Positions 1 through 9,625 of a stretch of 64,000 bases of DNA are shown in pieces; positions within the stretch are counted from its first letter, which is position 1; every line of letters starts with the position of its first letter. The notes under the pieces are model-generated. The model saw only the letters and a program-made list of their open reading frames with translations, ran no database searches and was not told the origin of the DNA. Both the position numbers and the translations under genes were made by a program. The stretch is from the NCBI GenBank assembly GCA_021740625.1, contig JAIOZK010000006.1, forward strand, positions 103,991-167,990. Reading direction: 5' to 3'. The stretch is from Bacteroidales bacterium (GTDB taxonomy: Bacteria > Bacteroidota > Bacteroidia > Bacteroidales > JAIOZK01).

Positions 1-794
1 TTCAGATTTGCATACAATGAGCAGGCATTCCATGAATAGCTAATGTTATAATCCTCATCAACTTCCATGTTCAAATTTGGTGTTGGATAATCAATCAGTA
101 TTGATTCGGAACTGGCTCCGTATCCTTCGCTGTATGATTCAACCGTGATGCTGTAATATGCCCATTCTCCCAGATATGTGGAATCTATATACCAGTTCTG
201 ATCCCGATCATAAATCAACAAATGTCCGTCGGCATCAGGACCGTTTTGGGGATGCCAGCTTCTCGAAAGCCGGTAATTTTTAAAGTTGAGTTGTTCATTT
301 TTTTCCCAGCTAATTTTCAACCGGCCCTCCACCACACTGATATCAGTTATAGCAGATGGTATTGGTGCAGCGGTCTCCATTACAGCCCTCCAGGAATATT
401 CAAAAACGTAGCCTTCAACACCAAGTGTATCAGCCAGGCTCCCACTCCCGCTGCTTGTATACAAGATCAGGTCAAGCTCATATATGCCAGCTTCAAAATT
501 ATAGGGATCAATGACAAATGATCCTGGATTGGATCTGAGTTCATAATGCAACTCTTCATCTATATATAGTTCAGCTTTCAGAAGCCTTTTATCTCCGAGT
601 TGAATATTATAATTCAAATAGGAGGGTTTAAATATATAAAATACGCTGTCAGCGGGATCCAGATCAATTTGTATGAATGAGGAGTCAGGAGGTTTTACAT
701 CGGCAAGATAATCTCCATGGGGCTGGTACTCACATCTGGTGAAGAAGATCACTGACATCAGCAGTGCCCCCATTAAAATCTGTATCGTTTTCAT
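1..794 (-). CDS. Secreted lipoprotein, C-terminus outside window
   Basis: I do not recognise a specific family. Read from ATG at 794-792 the minus-strand frame stays open to the window edge, at least 264 residues. A short Lys-containing N-terminus, a hydrophobic stretch and the lipobox FTRC with Cys21 predict a lipoprotein signal peptide, so the protein is probably anchored in the cell envelope. Around residues 150-190 the pattern ISWEKNEQLNFKNYRL resembles a fibronectin type III strand arrangement; this is a weak inference. It starts 21 bp after the stop of the acetoacetyl-CoA synthetase gene and may be co-transcribed with it. The real 3' end cannot be seen. Confidence 0.7.
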   Translation of the reverse strand, partial: MKTIQILMGALLMSVIFFTRCEYQPHGDYLADVKPPDSSFIQIDLDPADSVFYIFKPSYLNYNIQLGDKRLLKAELYIDEELHYELRSNPGSFVIDPYNFEAGIYELDLILYTSSGSGSLADTLGVEGYVFEYSWRAVMETAAPIPSAITDISVVEGRLKISWEKNEQLNFKNYRLSRSWHPQNGPDADGHLLIYDRDQNWYIDSTYLGEWAYYSITVESYSEGYGASSESILIDYPTPNLNMEVDEDYNISYSWNACSLYANL

Positions 795-815
795 GGATAA
801 AATATACTGTATGTT

Positions 816-2762
816 TTAATTCAATTCTTTCCTGTCCATAAAATTCTCCAGGCTTTCCGGATTGGCCAGGGCATCCTTGTTCTTTACATCCTGCCCGTGG
901 ATGATCTTTTTTACGGCCACCTCCACTTTCTTCCCGTTCAAAGTATAGGGAACATCCTTCGTTTCCAGGATCACAGCCGGCACATGCCGCGGACTGCAAT
1001 TGCTCCTGATCAGCTTTTTGATCTTGGTTTTAAGATCATCACCCAATTTAACACCGGTTTGTAACTTAACAAACAAAATTACCCTTTCGTCATCATCATA
1101 ATGTTGTCCAACCACGACCGAATCCGTAATTTCATCCATGTTTTCCACAACACTGTATATTTCTGAAGTCCCGATCCTGACCCCACTGGGATTCAGGGTA
1201 GCATCCGATCTGCCGAACATGGTAATCCCGCCGTGCTCACTGATCCTGATATAATCGCCATGGTGCCAGATACCCGGATATACTTCGAAATAAGCGGAAT
1301 GATATTTTTTCCCTTCCGGATCGTTCCAGAAATAAATGGGCATAGACGGGAAAGCAGTTTTGCAAACCAGCTCACCCTGTTGCTCCACCACGGATTTGCC
1401 ATTTTCATCAAAACAGTCTACATCCATTCCAAGTCCTTTGCACTGTATTTCCCCGCGATGAACCGGCAAGGTTGGACTTCCCAGCACAAAACAGGAAACG
1501 ATATCAGTTCCACCTGCAATGGAAGACAGTTGAACATCCTTTTTCCATTCCCGGTATACATATTCGAAACTCTCATCCGAAAGTGGGGAGCCGGTGGAGG
1601 TGATCACCTCAAGTTTTGGAAAATCTGAAATCTCTCCTGGTTTGATTTCCGCTTCTTCAAGGCCAGCGATATATTTGGCGCTGGTACCAAAGACAGTGAT
1701 GTCAAGTTCATCCGCCATCTTCAGCAGAGCATCAGGAGCTGGATAAAAGGGGTTACCATCGTATAAAACAAGTGTAGCGCCCACGGCCAGGCTGCTCACC
1801 ACCCAGTTCCACATCATCCAGCCACAGGTGGTGAAATAGAATATGGTATCTTCCGCTTTCAGGTTGCAGTGTAATCTAAGTTCTTTCAGATGCTGGATCA
1901 AAGTGCCTCCTGCCGAATGTACTATGCTTTTGGGTAATCCGGTAGTACCCGAGGAATACATGATGTAGAGGGGATGATCGAAAGGAAGCTGTTCAAAGTG
2001 CATTTCCGCTTTGGCCGGTTGTACCAGGTCTTCCCAGGTCATGGCATTGGGAATGTCATCAACATTGCGGTTCCCGGTATATTCAAACAAGACTACTTTT
2101 TCTACAGATGGAAGTTTATCCAGGATGCCTTTGAGCTTTTCCTGTGAGTTGATTACTTTCCCTTTGTAATAATAACCGTCGGCGGCAAAGATCACCTTGG
2201 GTTCGATCTGACTGAATCGATCGAGTACGCCTTTGATGCCGAAATCGGGTGAGGAGGAACTCCAGATGGCACCGATCGAAGCAGCAGCCAGCATGGCGAT
2301 GATGGACTCGGGCATGTTGGGAACAAAACCAGCTACCCGGTCACCTTCTTTCACACCCAAGTTTCTAAGGCCTTCTGCCAGCCTGTGCACCTCATCAAAA
2401 AGTTCCCGGTAATTTATGGACTTCCTGACTTCATTCTCGCCCCAGAAAACGATGGCAGTATGGTCATCCCTTCTCGACAAAAGATTCTCAGCATAATTCA
2501 ATTTTGAACCCTGAAACCATTTTGCACCGGGCATCTTTTTGGGATCATCCACCACTGTGTCATAAGCTTTTGAATGCTTTATGTTTGCATAATGCCAGAA
2601 CTCACCCCAGAATTCAGCCGTGTTTTCAATGCTCCACTGATGCAAGTCATAATAATATTTAAATCCCTTGTTAAATTTCTCATTGACATGCATCATGAAT
2701 TCATGCATTTGAGATTTACGGGATTTTTCTTTGTCGGGTTTCCACAAGGTTTTGTATGTCAT
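816..2762 (-). CDS. aacS: Acetoacetate-CoA ligase (acetoacetyl-CoA synthetase)
   Basis: ATP-dependent activation of acetoacetate to acetoacetyl-CoA, which recycles the ketone body released by HMG-CoA lyase. The 648 residues are the usual full length for the family. An ACS-type N-terminal segment ([26 protein letters not shown]) precedes the AMP-binding core. The P-loop-like motif [15 protein letters not shown] lies near residues 269-283, the adenylate-binding region TSTGSPLS and SIAGGTDI follow, and the acyl-adenylate lysine is in [10 protein letters not shown] near residue 611. It is the promoter-distal member of the minus-strand leucine/HMG-CoA cluster, separated from the acyl-CoA dehydrogenase gene by an inserted four-helix-bundle cassette. 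The neighbouring HMG-CoA lyase supports acetoacetate rather than acetate as substrate. Confidence 0.93.
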   Translation of the reverse strand: MTYKTLWKPDKEKSRKSQMHEFMMHVNEKFNKGFKYYYDLHQWSIENTAEFWGEFWHYANIKHSKAYDTVVDDPKKMPGAKWFQGSKLNYAENLLSRRDDHTAIVFWGENEVRKSINYRELFDEVHRLAEGLRNLGVKEGDRVAGFVPNMPESIIAMLAAASIGAIWSSSSPDFGIKGVLDRFSQIEPKVIFAADGYYYKGKVINSQEKLKGILDKLPSVEKVVLFEYTGNRNVDDIPNAMTWEDLVQPAKAEMHFEQLPFDHPLYIMYSSGTTGLPKSIVHSAGGTLIQHLKELRLHCNLKAEDTIFYFTTCGWMMWNWVVSSLAVGATLVLYDGNPFYPAPDALLKMADELDITVFGTSAKYIAGLEEAEIKPGEISDFPKLEVITSTGSPLSDESFEYVYREWKKDVQLSSIAGGTDIVSCFVLGSPTLPVHRGEIQCKGLGMDVDCFDENGKSVVEQQGELVCKTAFPSMPIYFWNDPEGKKYHSAYFEVYPGIWHHGDYIRISEHGGITMFGRSDATLNPSGVRIGTSEIYSVVENMDEITDSVVVGQHYDDDERVILFVKLQTGVKLGDDLKTKIKKLIRSNCSPRHVPAVILETKDVPYTLNGKKVEVAVKKIIHGQDVKNKDALANPESLENFMDRKELN

Positions 2763-2811
2763 ATTATTGATTGATTTGTCTGTTTGAGTCCGCGCATATA
2801 TGCAGGTTATT

Positions 2812-2841
2812 ATTGTTCAATTGTTCTACTGTTCGATTGTT
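2812..2841. repeat. Short degenerate 8-bp array, left flank of 4HB cassette 1
   Basis: Four units of the type TTGTTCAA / TTGTTCTA / CTGTTCGA / TTGTT. Its reverse complement reads GAACAATT/GAACAATC, the same unit as the long array at 3357-3528, so the two arrays are inverted around the four-helix-bundle gene. Confidence 0.7.
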
Positions 2842-2901
2842 AAAGCTTGCAGCCGAACTTCCTCTTACACATAAGTCTTTCCAATGTTAAATATACTTTT
2901 A

Positions 2902-3300
2902 TTATTCTTGTAATCTCAAATTTGTATATTTTATCAATTGATTTATCAACTTTGGTAGTTGATCGAGCTTGTCAAAAACAGAATGAAATTGTTCTTCGGA
3001 TAAAATTTTGCGAGCTCTGCTTTTTTCACTCCAATCCTGGGATTCATAAATGGAACCTTTACTGATTCTATAAAACCTTATTTTATCCTTTTTTGAATAT
3101 CGTCCAAAACCTTCTGCTATATTGGCTGATATTGAATCAATAGATCGGACGAATTGCTTTCCAATTGTATCTTTGGCAAAATAATCCCAATTTAACACAA
3201 TATCCCATACTTCATTACTCAGTTGAAACGCATGCTTATAAGCATCAATATCATTTAGTTTCAAAAAATACTTCTGCTTTTCATTAATAATTGTTTTCAT
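2902..3300 (-). CDS. Four-helix-bundle protein (23S rRNA IVP / S23 family)
   Basis: Small helical protein of the family first described from intervening sequences in 23S rRNA and abundant in Bacteroidota; the cellular function is not established. The signature SIDSISANIAEGFGRYSKKDK (around residues 53-73) followed by IRFYRISKGSIYE is typical of the first two helices. At 132 residues it is complete. The ATG at 3300 fits the start of the family; the first 15 residues are a charged extension. It sits co-directionally inside the leucine catabolism cluster between aacS and the acyl-CoA dehydrogenase gene and is flanked by inverted 8-bp arrays (2812-2841 and 3357-3528). It therefore looks like an inserted cassette, one of four in this window. 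Confidence 0.85.
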   Translation of the reverse strand: MKTIINEKQKYFLKLNDIDAYKHAFQLSNEVWDIVLNWDYFAKDTIGKQFVRSIDSISANIAEGFGRYSKKDKIRFYRISKGSIYESQDWSEKSRARKILSEEQFHSVFDKLDQLPKLINQLIKYTNLRLQE

Positions 3301-3356
3301 TTTGTGATGGTTTTCTTGTTTTCATTAATGGTGTATAATATTCAATACTTAATAAA

Positions 3357-3528
3357 CCTCGAACAATCGAACAATCGAACAATCGAACAATCGAACAATC
3401 GAACAATCGAACAATCGAACAATCGAACAATCGAACAATCGAACAATCGAACAATCGAACAATCGAACAATCGAACAATCGAATAATCGAACAATCGAAC
3501 AATCGAATAATCGAACAATCGAACATCA
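3357..3528. repeat. 8-bp tandem array GAACAATC, about 21 copies
   Basis: Near-perfect head-to-tail GAACAATC units, with two GAATAATC variants near 3481 and 3505. The last bases overlap the TGA stop codon (3526-3528) of the acyl-CoA dehydrogenase gene. It is the long, right-hand array of four-helix-bundle cassette 1. Short reading frames through it on both strands are translations of the repeat. Confidence 0.95.
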
Positions 3529-4671
3529 ACATCCAATATGCCGCGAAATCACCAGCCTTTGAATTTCCGATGTGCCTTCTCCGATCTGGAGCAGGCGCTG
3601 GTCGCGATAGAAGCGCTCGATGTCATAATCTTTCATCAAACCATAGCCCCCATGGATTTGAACGGCTTCGTCAGCTACTTCTCTGGCGATTTCTGAGCAA
3701 TATAATTTGGCCATGGCCGATTCCTTGCCGAATGGCTTATCATTATCTTTCAGCCAGCAGGCTTTATAAAGAAGATTTCTTCCCAGTTCGATCTTCGTGG
3801 CCATATCAGCCAGCTTAAAAGCATTGACCTGAAATTTGATGATGGGTTTGCCAAACTGCTTTCTTTCCTGTGCATAATTAAAGGCCAGTTCATAGGCACC
3901 CTGTGCACATCCCAGTCCCATGGCCGCGATGGAAAGCCGGCCGCTGTCGAGTGTGCTGAGCATGATGTGCGATCCTTCTCCAATCTCACCCAGCAGGTTG
4001 TCTTTGGGAACGCGACAGTCATCGAAATAAAGTTCGGCGGTATCGGAAGCACGCCACATCATTTTGCCATGCATGCCCGCCCGCTTGAAACCGGGTGTAT
4101 CTTTATCGACGATAATGCAGGTGAATATTTTCTTTCCGTCCACCTCATCGGTTACGGCCTGCACGGTAGAACCGATCGACATATCCACGGAACCATTTGT
4201 AATAAAGATCTTGGATCCGTTGATCACCCATTCATCACCTTCCAGATGGGCTTTGGTTTTGGACCCACGACTATCGGAACCTGCATCGGGTTCTGTAAGG
4301 CCAAAACCCCAGAGTGCCTCACCGGTGCATAGTTTCGGAAGGTATTTTTGTTTCTGCTCTTCATTGCCATAGTAATAAAGTGGCCCGATTCCCAGAGAAT
4401 TATGGGCTGCCAGCGTAGCGGCCTGGCTGCCGTCTATCCTGGCAATCTCTTCCACAGCAATGATGTACGAAAGATAATCCATGCCCTGTCCCCCGTATTC
4501 TTCGGGCAGGTACATGCCGAATAATCCCAATTCTCCCATCATGCTGGTCAGTTCAGGGGAGAACTCCGCTTTTTCGTCCAGTTCCTTTGCCCGGGGTTTT
4601 ATTTCTCTTTCGGCAAAATCCCTGACCGAATCACGGATCATCTGTTGATCTTCAGTTAATTCAAAATTCAT
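3526..4671 (-). CDS. Acyl-CoA dehydrogenase, short/branched-chain type
   Basis: FAD-dependent alpha,beta-dehydrogenation of a short or branched acyl-CoA, passing electrons to ETF. The 381 residues match family length. Visible motifs are FGLTEPDAGSDSRGSKTKA (FAD/substrate region), QFGKPIIKFQ and the C-terminal QIHGGYGLMKDYDIERFYRD. The catalytic base is Glu365 in GEGTSEIQR, as in SCAD/MCAD. Isovaleryl-CoA dehydrogenases instead have Gly/Ala there and use a Glu on helix G; here that helix reads LDSGRLSIAA, without the Glu. Context (methylcrotonyl-CoA carboxylase and HMG-CoA lyase nearby) suggests leucine degradation, but the residue pattern fits a short-chain or 2-methylacyl enzyme better. It lies 24 bp after the carboxyltransferase-BCCP gene, probably in one operon. 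Confidence 0.9.
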   Translation of the reverse strand: MNFELTEDQQMIRDSVRDFAEREIKPRAKELDEKAEFSPELTSMMGELGLFGMYLPEEYGGQGMDYLSYIIAVEEIARIDGSQAATLAAHNSLGIGPLYYYGNEEQKQKYLPKLCTGEALWGFGLTEPDAGSDSRGSKTKAHLEGDEWVINGSKIFITNGSVDMSIGSTVQAVTDEVDGKKIFTCIIVDKDTPGFKRAGMHGKMMWRASDTAELYFDDCRVPKDNLLGEIGEGSHIMLSTLDSGRLSIAAMGLGCAQGAYELAFNYAQERKQFGKPIIKFQVNAFKLADMATKIELGRNLLYKACWLKDNDKPFGKESAMAKLYCSEIAREVADEAVQIHGGYGLMKDYDIERFYRDQRLLQIGEGTSEIQRLVISRHIGC

Positions 4672-4695
4672 ATCAAAGGTTTGGATTTAATTAAT

Positions 4696-6870
4696 TCACT
4701 CAATATCTGCAAGTGCATTGCCGGCCTCAACCATTTCATGGAGGTCGACCAGCAGTTTGGTAATCTTGCAATCCTTGCTGGCGGTGATGTTGTTTTCCAT
4801 TTTCATAGCTTCGATCACCATGACCAGGTCACCCTTTTTCACTTCATCTCCTTCTTTTACTTCAATTTTAAATACCCTGCCCGGGATGGGTGCAATGATC
4901 TTGTTGGTATCATCGCCCGAAACTTCCTCTTCATGGGCAGCCACATCAGCATCCAGCAGGTCGTGCCGCATGAACTGAAATTCTCCCTCATTGATTTTCA
5001 CTTTGGTGAAGTTCTCATCTCCTTTGGCAAATTCTGCCATGTAAGAATCTTCCCCAATTTTAAAATCCACTTCACCTTTTTCGATGTGCAACATCTCGGC
5101 ATTATAAATATCGCCTTCAATCTCAAACTCATATTCTTTGTTCTTCACTTTGTTGATGTACACGGGTATTTCCTTTTCCCCATAGGCTACATCGATCTTC
5201 ATATTGTTGCGCCAGAAACCGATTGCTGACCATACATCATTCCCGTTTGAGGAGGATTTATTGTCTTCAATTTGCCTGTTGTTCATGGTGTACAGGAGGA
5301 ATCCGATCATCGCTACCGGAAACTCCACTTTGTCCTTGTTGTAAGAACTTCTCTTGGGTTTTGCTTTTTCTGTCACGCTTACTTTTGATTTTGTTGGTTC
5401 ATGTTCTTCTGCTCTGAATTTTTCAAGGTCGTGTTGAAACCTTTCTTTGGCAAGGCCTGATTTGTAGTCCCTGTATTGGGTTTCATGCATGGCAAACTCG
5501 AACAATTCCTCATCGTTTTCTCCCAGTTCCCAATCGTTCTCTTCCATCTCTTTGCGATACTTATCCAGTTCATCCGGGTAAGCATCCTGGGGATTTCCGG
5601 TATAAAATTCACGTCCCTGTTTCTTAGCAAGTTCGACAATTTCAGGGGCAAGCGGTCCGGGCAATTTACCTGCTTTGCCCAGGATCATGTTCCAGGTATT
5701 CTCATCAATGGTGGAATACCTGGGTTCACCTTTGGCCATGTGGACAATGTTCAGCAGGGCAACATTTTTAACATACTGGCTGAAAGGCGTCACCAATGGG
5801 GGATAACCCAGTTTCGGCCACACATAAGCCACTTCCTCAAAAAGCTTCACCAGCAGTTCATCTTCCGAGAGTTCTTTCTTGCCTGCAGCTTTCAGCGAAA
5901 GGTTGATCCCCTGTTGCACACCTTTCAGGTCGGCCATCAAGCTTCCCATCATACCACCCGGCAATCCTGATTGTATCATCAGGGATGACATATAGCGGTT
6001 TTTGGGATTGATCCAATGGCCCAGGAAATCATCAATGAAAGTTTGCGTCAGGTGCCTGGCTTCCATGTATGCCTCCATATTGATCTCGGGTACCAGGAAA
6101 CCGGCATCATCCAGCATTTCGCGAATGGTGATCACATCCGGGTGGACCATTCCCCAACTGAGGGGTTCCATGGCAGTATCCACGATATCAGCTCCTGCCT
6201 TGGCCACCTCGATCATGGAAGCAACCGAAAAGCCCGGTCCGGAATGCCCATGGTACTGCACCAGTATTTTGGGATATTTTTTCTTGATGGCATTCACCAG
6301 TTTCCCCAGTGTCACCGGTCTTCCAATACCGGCCATATCTTTCAGACAGATCTCATCTGCACCGTATTCCACGGCTTTATCCACAATCTTCATGTAATAG
6401 TCAACCGTATGGATTTTAGAATAGGTAATACTCAAGGCCACCTGTGAGATCATCCCCGCTTCTTTGGCATATTTCACGGATAATTCAAGGTTGCGGTGAT
6501 CGTTCAACCCGTCAAAGGAACGGGCAATGTCTGTTCCCTGGGCTTTTTTCACCTGGTACATCAGGTGGCGCACATCTGCAGGTACGGGGAACATCCTGAT
6601 GCCGTTGAGCGCCCTTTCGAGCATATGGGTTTGGATCCCGGCATCATTGAAAGCCTGGGTCCATTCCCTGACAGCTTTGTTTGGGTTTTCCCCGTAAAGA
6701 AGCTGCACCTGCTCAAATGCACCTCCATTTGTTTCAATACGGGCAAAACAACCCATATCCACAATAACAGGTGCTATTTTAGTCAATTGATCGACTCGCG
6801 GCTGGTATTTCCCGGATGACTGCCACATGTCGCGATAGATCAGACTGAATTTTATTTCTCGTTTCGCCAT
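4696..6870 (-). CDS. OadA/PycB-like carboxyltransferase fused to biotin carrier domain
   Basis: HMGL-type TIM-barrel carboxyltransferase (about residues 1-300), conserved carboxylase domain (about 300-470), a linker and a C-terminal biotinyl domain (about 650-724) with the biotin lysine Lys690 in EAMKMEN. Metal ligands QYHGHSGPG (His207, His209) and the carbamylated lysine in CLKDMAG (Lys177) are present, and YRDMWQS replaces the usual RDAHQS. The stretch that carries the catalytic Thr in pyruvate carboxylase and OadA reads AMEPLSWGMVHP and has no Thr, so pyruvate/oxaloacetate as substrate is uncertain. It lies between the acyl-CoA dehydrogenase and enoyl-CoA hydratase genes. With no biotin carboxylase gene nearby, it could supply BCCP and one half reaction of a transcarboxylase with the MCC-beta-like protein. 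That is inference. Confidence 0.8.
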   Translation of the reverse strand: MAKREIKFSLIYRDMWQSSGKYQPRVDQLTKIAPVIVDMGCFARIETNGGAFEQVQLLYGENPNKAVREWTQAFNDAGIQTHMLERALNGIRMFPVPADVRHLMYQVKKAQGTDIARSFDGLNDHRNLELSVKYAKEAGMISQVALSITYSKIHTVDYYMKIVDKAVEYGADEICLKDMAGIGRPVTLGKLVNAIKKKYPKILVQYHGHSGPGFSVASMIEVAKAGADIVDTAMEPLSWGMVHPDVITIREMLDDAGFLVPEINMEAYMEARHLTQTFIDDFLGHWINPKNRYMSSLMIQSGLPGGMMGSLMADLKGVQQGINLSLKAAGKKELSEDELLVKLFEEVAYVWPKLGYPPLVTPFSQYVKNVALLNIVHMAKGEPRYSTIDENTWNMILGKAGKLPGPLAPEIVELAKKQGREFYTGNPQDAYPDELDKYRKEMEENDWELGENDEELFEFAMHETQYRDYKSGLAKERFQHDLEKFRAEEHEPTKSKVSVTEKAKPKRSSYNKDKVEFPVAMIGFLLYTMNNRQIEDNKSSSNGNDVWSAIGFWRNNMKIDVAYGEKEIPVYINKVKNKEYEFEIEGDIYNAEMLHIEKGEVDFKIGEDSYMAEFAKGDENFTKVKINEGEFQFMRHDLLDADVAAHEEEVSGDDTNKIIAPIPGRVFKIEVKEGDEVKKGDLVMVIEAMKMENNITASKDCKITKLLVDLHEMVEAGNALADIE

Positions 6871-6913
6871 TTTTCAATATGCTTGTTACTTAATTAATTT
6901 CTTTTTTATTGAT

Positions 6914-6975
6914 CCTTGATCCAGTATCCAGCATCCAGCATCCAGTAACAAGGATCCAGGGTCCAGGATCTAGCT
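6914..6975. repeat. Degenerate ATCCAGC tandem array
   Basis: Repeated GATCC/ATCCAGT/ATCCAGC units running up to 1 bp before the stop codon of the enoyl-CoA hydratase gene (6976-6978, minus strand). A related array sits at the MCC-beta stop (7803-7838) in the same orientation. Confidence 0.8.
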
Positions 6976-7764
6976 TCATTCTGTCCACTTTGGTTTTCGT
7001 TTTTCGAGGAAGGAAGCCATGCCTTCCTGTCCTTCTTCCGAAGCTCTCAGCTCAGCGATCAGCTTTGCTGTCATATCGATAGAATCTTCAAAATCATATT
7101 TGTTGTACAGATCGTAGATAAGCTTCTTCGCAGCGGTAACGGCTGCCGGCCCGCTGCTTTTCAAAATCTTGATTGTTTTGGCCGCTGTTTCTTCCAGGGC
7201 TTCGGCAGGAACGGCTTTGTTGGCAAGGCCCAGTTTTTCTGCCTCATCCCCAAGGAACCTCCTGCCGGTCAACATCAGATCGCGGGCGCCGTATTCACCG
7301 ATTCTTTTCACCACATAGGGGGAGATGGTGGCCGGGGCAATGCCCAGTTTCACTTCCGCAAATGCGAATTTTGTGTCTTCAGCGGCATACACAAAATCAC
7401 AGGCTGCCAGCAATCCATTGGCACCCCCGATGGCTGCGCCATGCACTAGTGCAATTGTTGGTTTAGTGCATGTATAGATAGCATTGAAGCATTTGGCAAG
7501 CTTCAGGCTGTCCTGGTAGTTCTCTTCGTATCCGAATTTCGCAATGCCTTTCATATAATTAAGATCGGCACCTGCACAAAATGACTTGCCCTTTCCTGCC
7601 AGAATCACAACCCTGACATCCTTCATTTCATCGATCTCCCCGAAGCAATCCACGATCTCAGCGATCATTTCAGCATTCATCGCATTGTGTTTCTCAGGCC
7701 TGTTCAACCAAATCCTGCCAACATGATCCTCAAACTCGAATTCTATGTTTTGAAATTCCTTCAT
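6976..7764 (-). CDS. Enoyl-CoA hydratase, probably methylglutaconyl-CoA hydratase
   Basis: Crotonase-family enzyme predicted to hydrate 3-methylglutaconyl-CoA to HMG-CoA in leucine degradation. I chose ATG at 7764 (MKEFQNIEFEF, 262 residues, the usual length); an upstream in-frame TTG at 7779 would add five unlikely residues. The oxyanion-hole segment GKSFCAGADLNYMK and the second segment HGAAIGGANGLLAACDFVYA are intact, followed by FAEVKLGIAPATISPYVV, whose Glu is a candidate catalytic residue. It lies between the MCC-beta-like and carboxyltransferase-BCCP genes on the same strand. That position favours the methylglutaconyl-CoA role over general beta-oxidation. Confidence 0.87.
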   Translation of the reverse strand: MKEFQNIEFEFEDHVGRIWLNRPEKHNAMNAEMIAEIVDCFGEIDEMKDVRVVILAGKGKSFCAGADLNYMKGIAKFGYEENYQDSLKLAKCFNAIYTCTKPTIALVHGAAIGGANGLLAACDFVYAAEDTKFAFAEVKLGIAPATISPYVVKRIGEYGARDLMLTGRRFLGDEAEKLGLANKAVPAEALEETAAKTIKILKSSGPAAVTAAKKLIYDLYNKYDFEDSIDMTAKLIAELRASEEGQEGMASFLEKRKPKWTE

Positions 7765-7802
7765 TATAAATAAAACCAATTGATTTCTTATTTAATCAAT
7801 AA

Positions 7803-7838
7803 CCATATCCAACATCCAGTATCCAGCCTCCAGCCTCT
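7803..7838. repeat. Short ATCCAGY array at MCC-beta stop
   Basis: Units ATCCAAC, ATCCAGT, ATCCAGC, CTCCAGC ending 2 bp before the stop codon of the downstream-reading minus-strand gene (7841-7843). Same unit family as 6914-6975. Confidence 0.7.
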
Positions 7839-7840
7839 CT

Positions 7841-9448
7841 TTACATCCTGAACACCCCATATTTCTGTTCTTCAATTTCTTTATTCAGCGAAGCTGAGAT
7901 ACCCAGTGCAAGTACCTTACGTGTATCTACCGGGTCGAGAATGCCATCATCCCACAACCTGGCCGTGCTGTAATAAGCCGAACCTTCGAATTCATATTTT
8001 TCAATGATCTTTTTCCTCAGGGCCTCTTTTTCATCTTCCGGCATCTCTTTGCCTTTGGCTTTGTATTGATCTTCCTTCACGGTAGTGAGAACACCTGCAG
8101 CCTGCATGCCTCCCATTACAGAGATTTTTGCATTGGGCCACATAAACAGAAGGCGTGGACTGTATGCCCTGCCGGCCATGCCGTAGTTTCCGGCCCCGAA
8201 TGACCCACCAAATATGATGGTGAATTTTGGCACATTTGCATTGGATACTGCATGGACCAGTTTGGCCCCGTCTTTTGCGATTCCGCCTCTTTCATATTGT
8301 TTTCCCACGATAAACCCGGTGATGTTCTGCAAGAAAACCAGTGGGATCTTCCTGGAAGTGCACAATTCAATGAAGTGGGCACCCTTCAGGGCTGACTCTG
8401 AGAACAAAACACCATTGTTGGCCAGGATACCTACCGGGAAACCCATGATATTGGCAAATCCTGTAACCAGTGTTTTCCCGTATTTTTCCTTGAACTCATG
8501 AAAGCGGCTGCCATCCACGATACGGGCAATCACCTCTTTTGCATCCACCTGTTTTTTCAGGTCGATGGGTGCAATGCCATAAAGTTCCTCCGGGTCGTAA
8601 TAGGGATCTTCGATGGGCTCAATATTCAAGGCTTCTCTTTTTTTATGATCCAGGTTTTCAAAAATATTCCTGCAGATCTGCAGAGCATGAACATCATTTT
8701 CAGCAAAATGATCGGCCACCCCGGAGATGGAGGTATGCACATCGGCACCACCAAGTTCTTCGGGCGTAACAACCTCACCGGTTGCAGCTTTTACCAGGGG
8801 AGGACCTCCCAGGAAAATGGTGCCCTGTTTTTTCACGATGATGGTTTCATCACTCATGGCAGGAACATAGGCACCGCCTGCCGTGCAGGACCCCATTACA
8901 ATAGCGATCTGGGGTACGCCCATCGCGGAAAGCCTGGCCTGGTTGAAGAAGAAACGGCCGAAATGATCCCGGTCGGGAAATACGTTGGCTTGCTCCGGAA
9001 GGAAAACACCGCCGGAGTCGACCATGTAAACGCATGGTAATTGATTCTCCATGGCAATTTCCTGTGCCCGCAAGTGTTTCTTGATGGTTTCCTTGATGTA
9101 TGTACCTCCTTTCACAGTGGCATCATTGGCAATGATCACTGTTTCGCGTCCGTGAATGATTCCGATACCGGTCACAATGCCGGCAGATGGGTGCTGATTA
9201 TCCATTATATCATAGGCTGCCAGGGCCGACAACTCCACAAAAGGTGTATTGGGATCGATGAGTTTCTCCACGCGCTCGCGGGCCAGCAGCTTCCCCCTTC
9301 CCTTATGCTTTTGAATAGCTTTCTCAGGGCCTCCTTTGGAGATTTCACGCTGGATCTTTTTGTATTTGCTAAGGAGTTGCAAAAACTCTTCTTTATTCCG
9401 TTTAAACTCATCGGAATTAACGTCGATCTTAGAATCAATTCTAAACAC
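7841..9448 (-). CDS. Methylcrotonyl-CoA carboxylase beta subunit (acyl-CoA carboxyltransferase)
   Basis: Carboxyltransferase that carboxylates 3-methylcrotonyl-CoA from carboxybiotin. At 535 residues it has the usual MCC-beta length and carries the diagnostic stretch [16 protein letters not shown], then [15 protein letters not shown]. The two crotonase-like lobes hold the oxyanion motifs [16 protein letters not shown] and [16 protein letters not shown]. The start is GTG at 9448; no better ATG lies upstream in frame. Known MCC needs an alpha subunit (biotin carboxylase plus BCCP), and none is encoded here; the only biotinyl domain nearby is in the OadA-like protein two genes downstream. It is the first gene of the minus-strand unit, divergent from the HMGL-like gene across 177 bp. 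Confidence 0.92.
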   Translation of the reverse strand: MFRIDSKIDVNSDEFKRNKEEFLQLLSKYKKIQREISKGGPEKAIQKHKGRGKLLARERVEKLIDPNTPFVELSALAAYDIMDNQHPSAGIVTGIGIIHGRETVIIANDATVKGGTYIKETIKKHLRAQEIAMENQLPCVYMVDSGGVFLPEQANVFPDRDHFGRFFFNQARLSAMGVPQIAIVMGSCTAGGAYVPAMSDETIIVKKQGTIFLGGPPLVKAATGEVVTPEELGGADVHTSISGVADHFAENDVHALQICRNIFENLDHKKREALNIEPIEDPYYDPEELYGIAPIDLKKQVDAKEVIARIVDGSRFHEFKEKYGKTLVTGFANIMGFPVGILANNGVLFSESALKGAHFIELCTSRKIPLVFLQNITGFIVGKQYERGGIAKDGAKLVHAVSNANVPKFTIIFGGSFGAGNYGMAGRAYSPRLLFMWPNAKISVMGGMQAAGVLTTVKEDQYKAKGKEMPEDEKEALRKKIIEKYEFEGSAYYSTARLWDDGILDPVDTRKVLALGISASLNKEIEEQKYGVFRM

Positions 9449-9625
9449 AATAATTAAATTTGGTTAAACCTTATTATCTCTTTATCAATATCTTCTGTTG
9501 CCGGTATCAAAGGTTTTGCCCCGTGCAGGGCAAGTTTGCTCTATGCAATGATAAGAAAAAAATCTATATCTTAGTGGGGTAATCATAGTCTGTCTTACTT
9601 ATTTATTAACCTAAAATTCTGTTAT

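Noticed and set aside
3284..3536. Several ORFs through 3284-3536 with DCSIVRLF or NNRTIEQS repeats
   Set aside because: They translate the 8-bp GAACAATC array in several frames on both strands; no independent coding sign.
7173..7466. ORFs on the opposite strand of the catabolic genes, such as 97 aa at 7173
   Set aside because: Shadow frames of well-supported genes; no family resemblance.
9449..9625. Gene or riboswitch in the divergent 177-bp region between MCC-beta and the HMGL-like gene
   Set aside because: No ORF, no recognised aptamer and no clear TAnnTTTG box; it must contain promoters but I could not place them.
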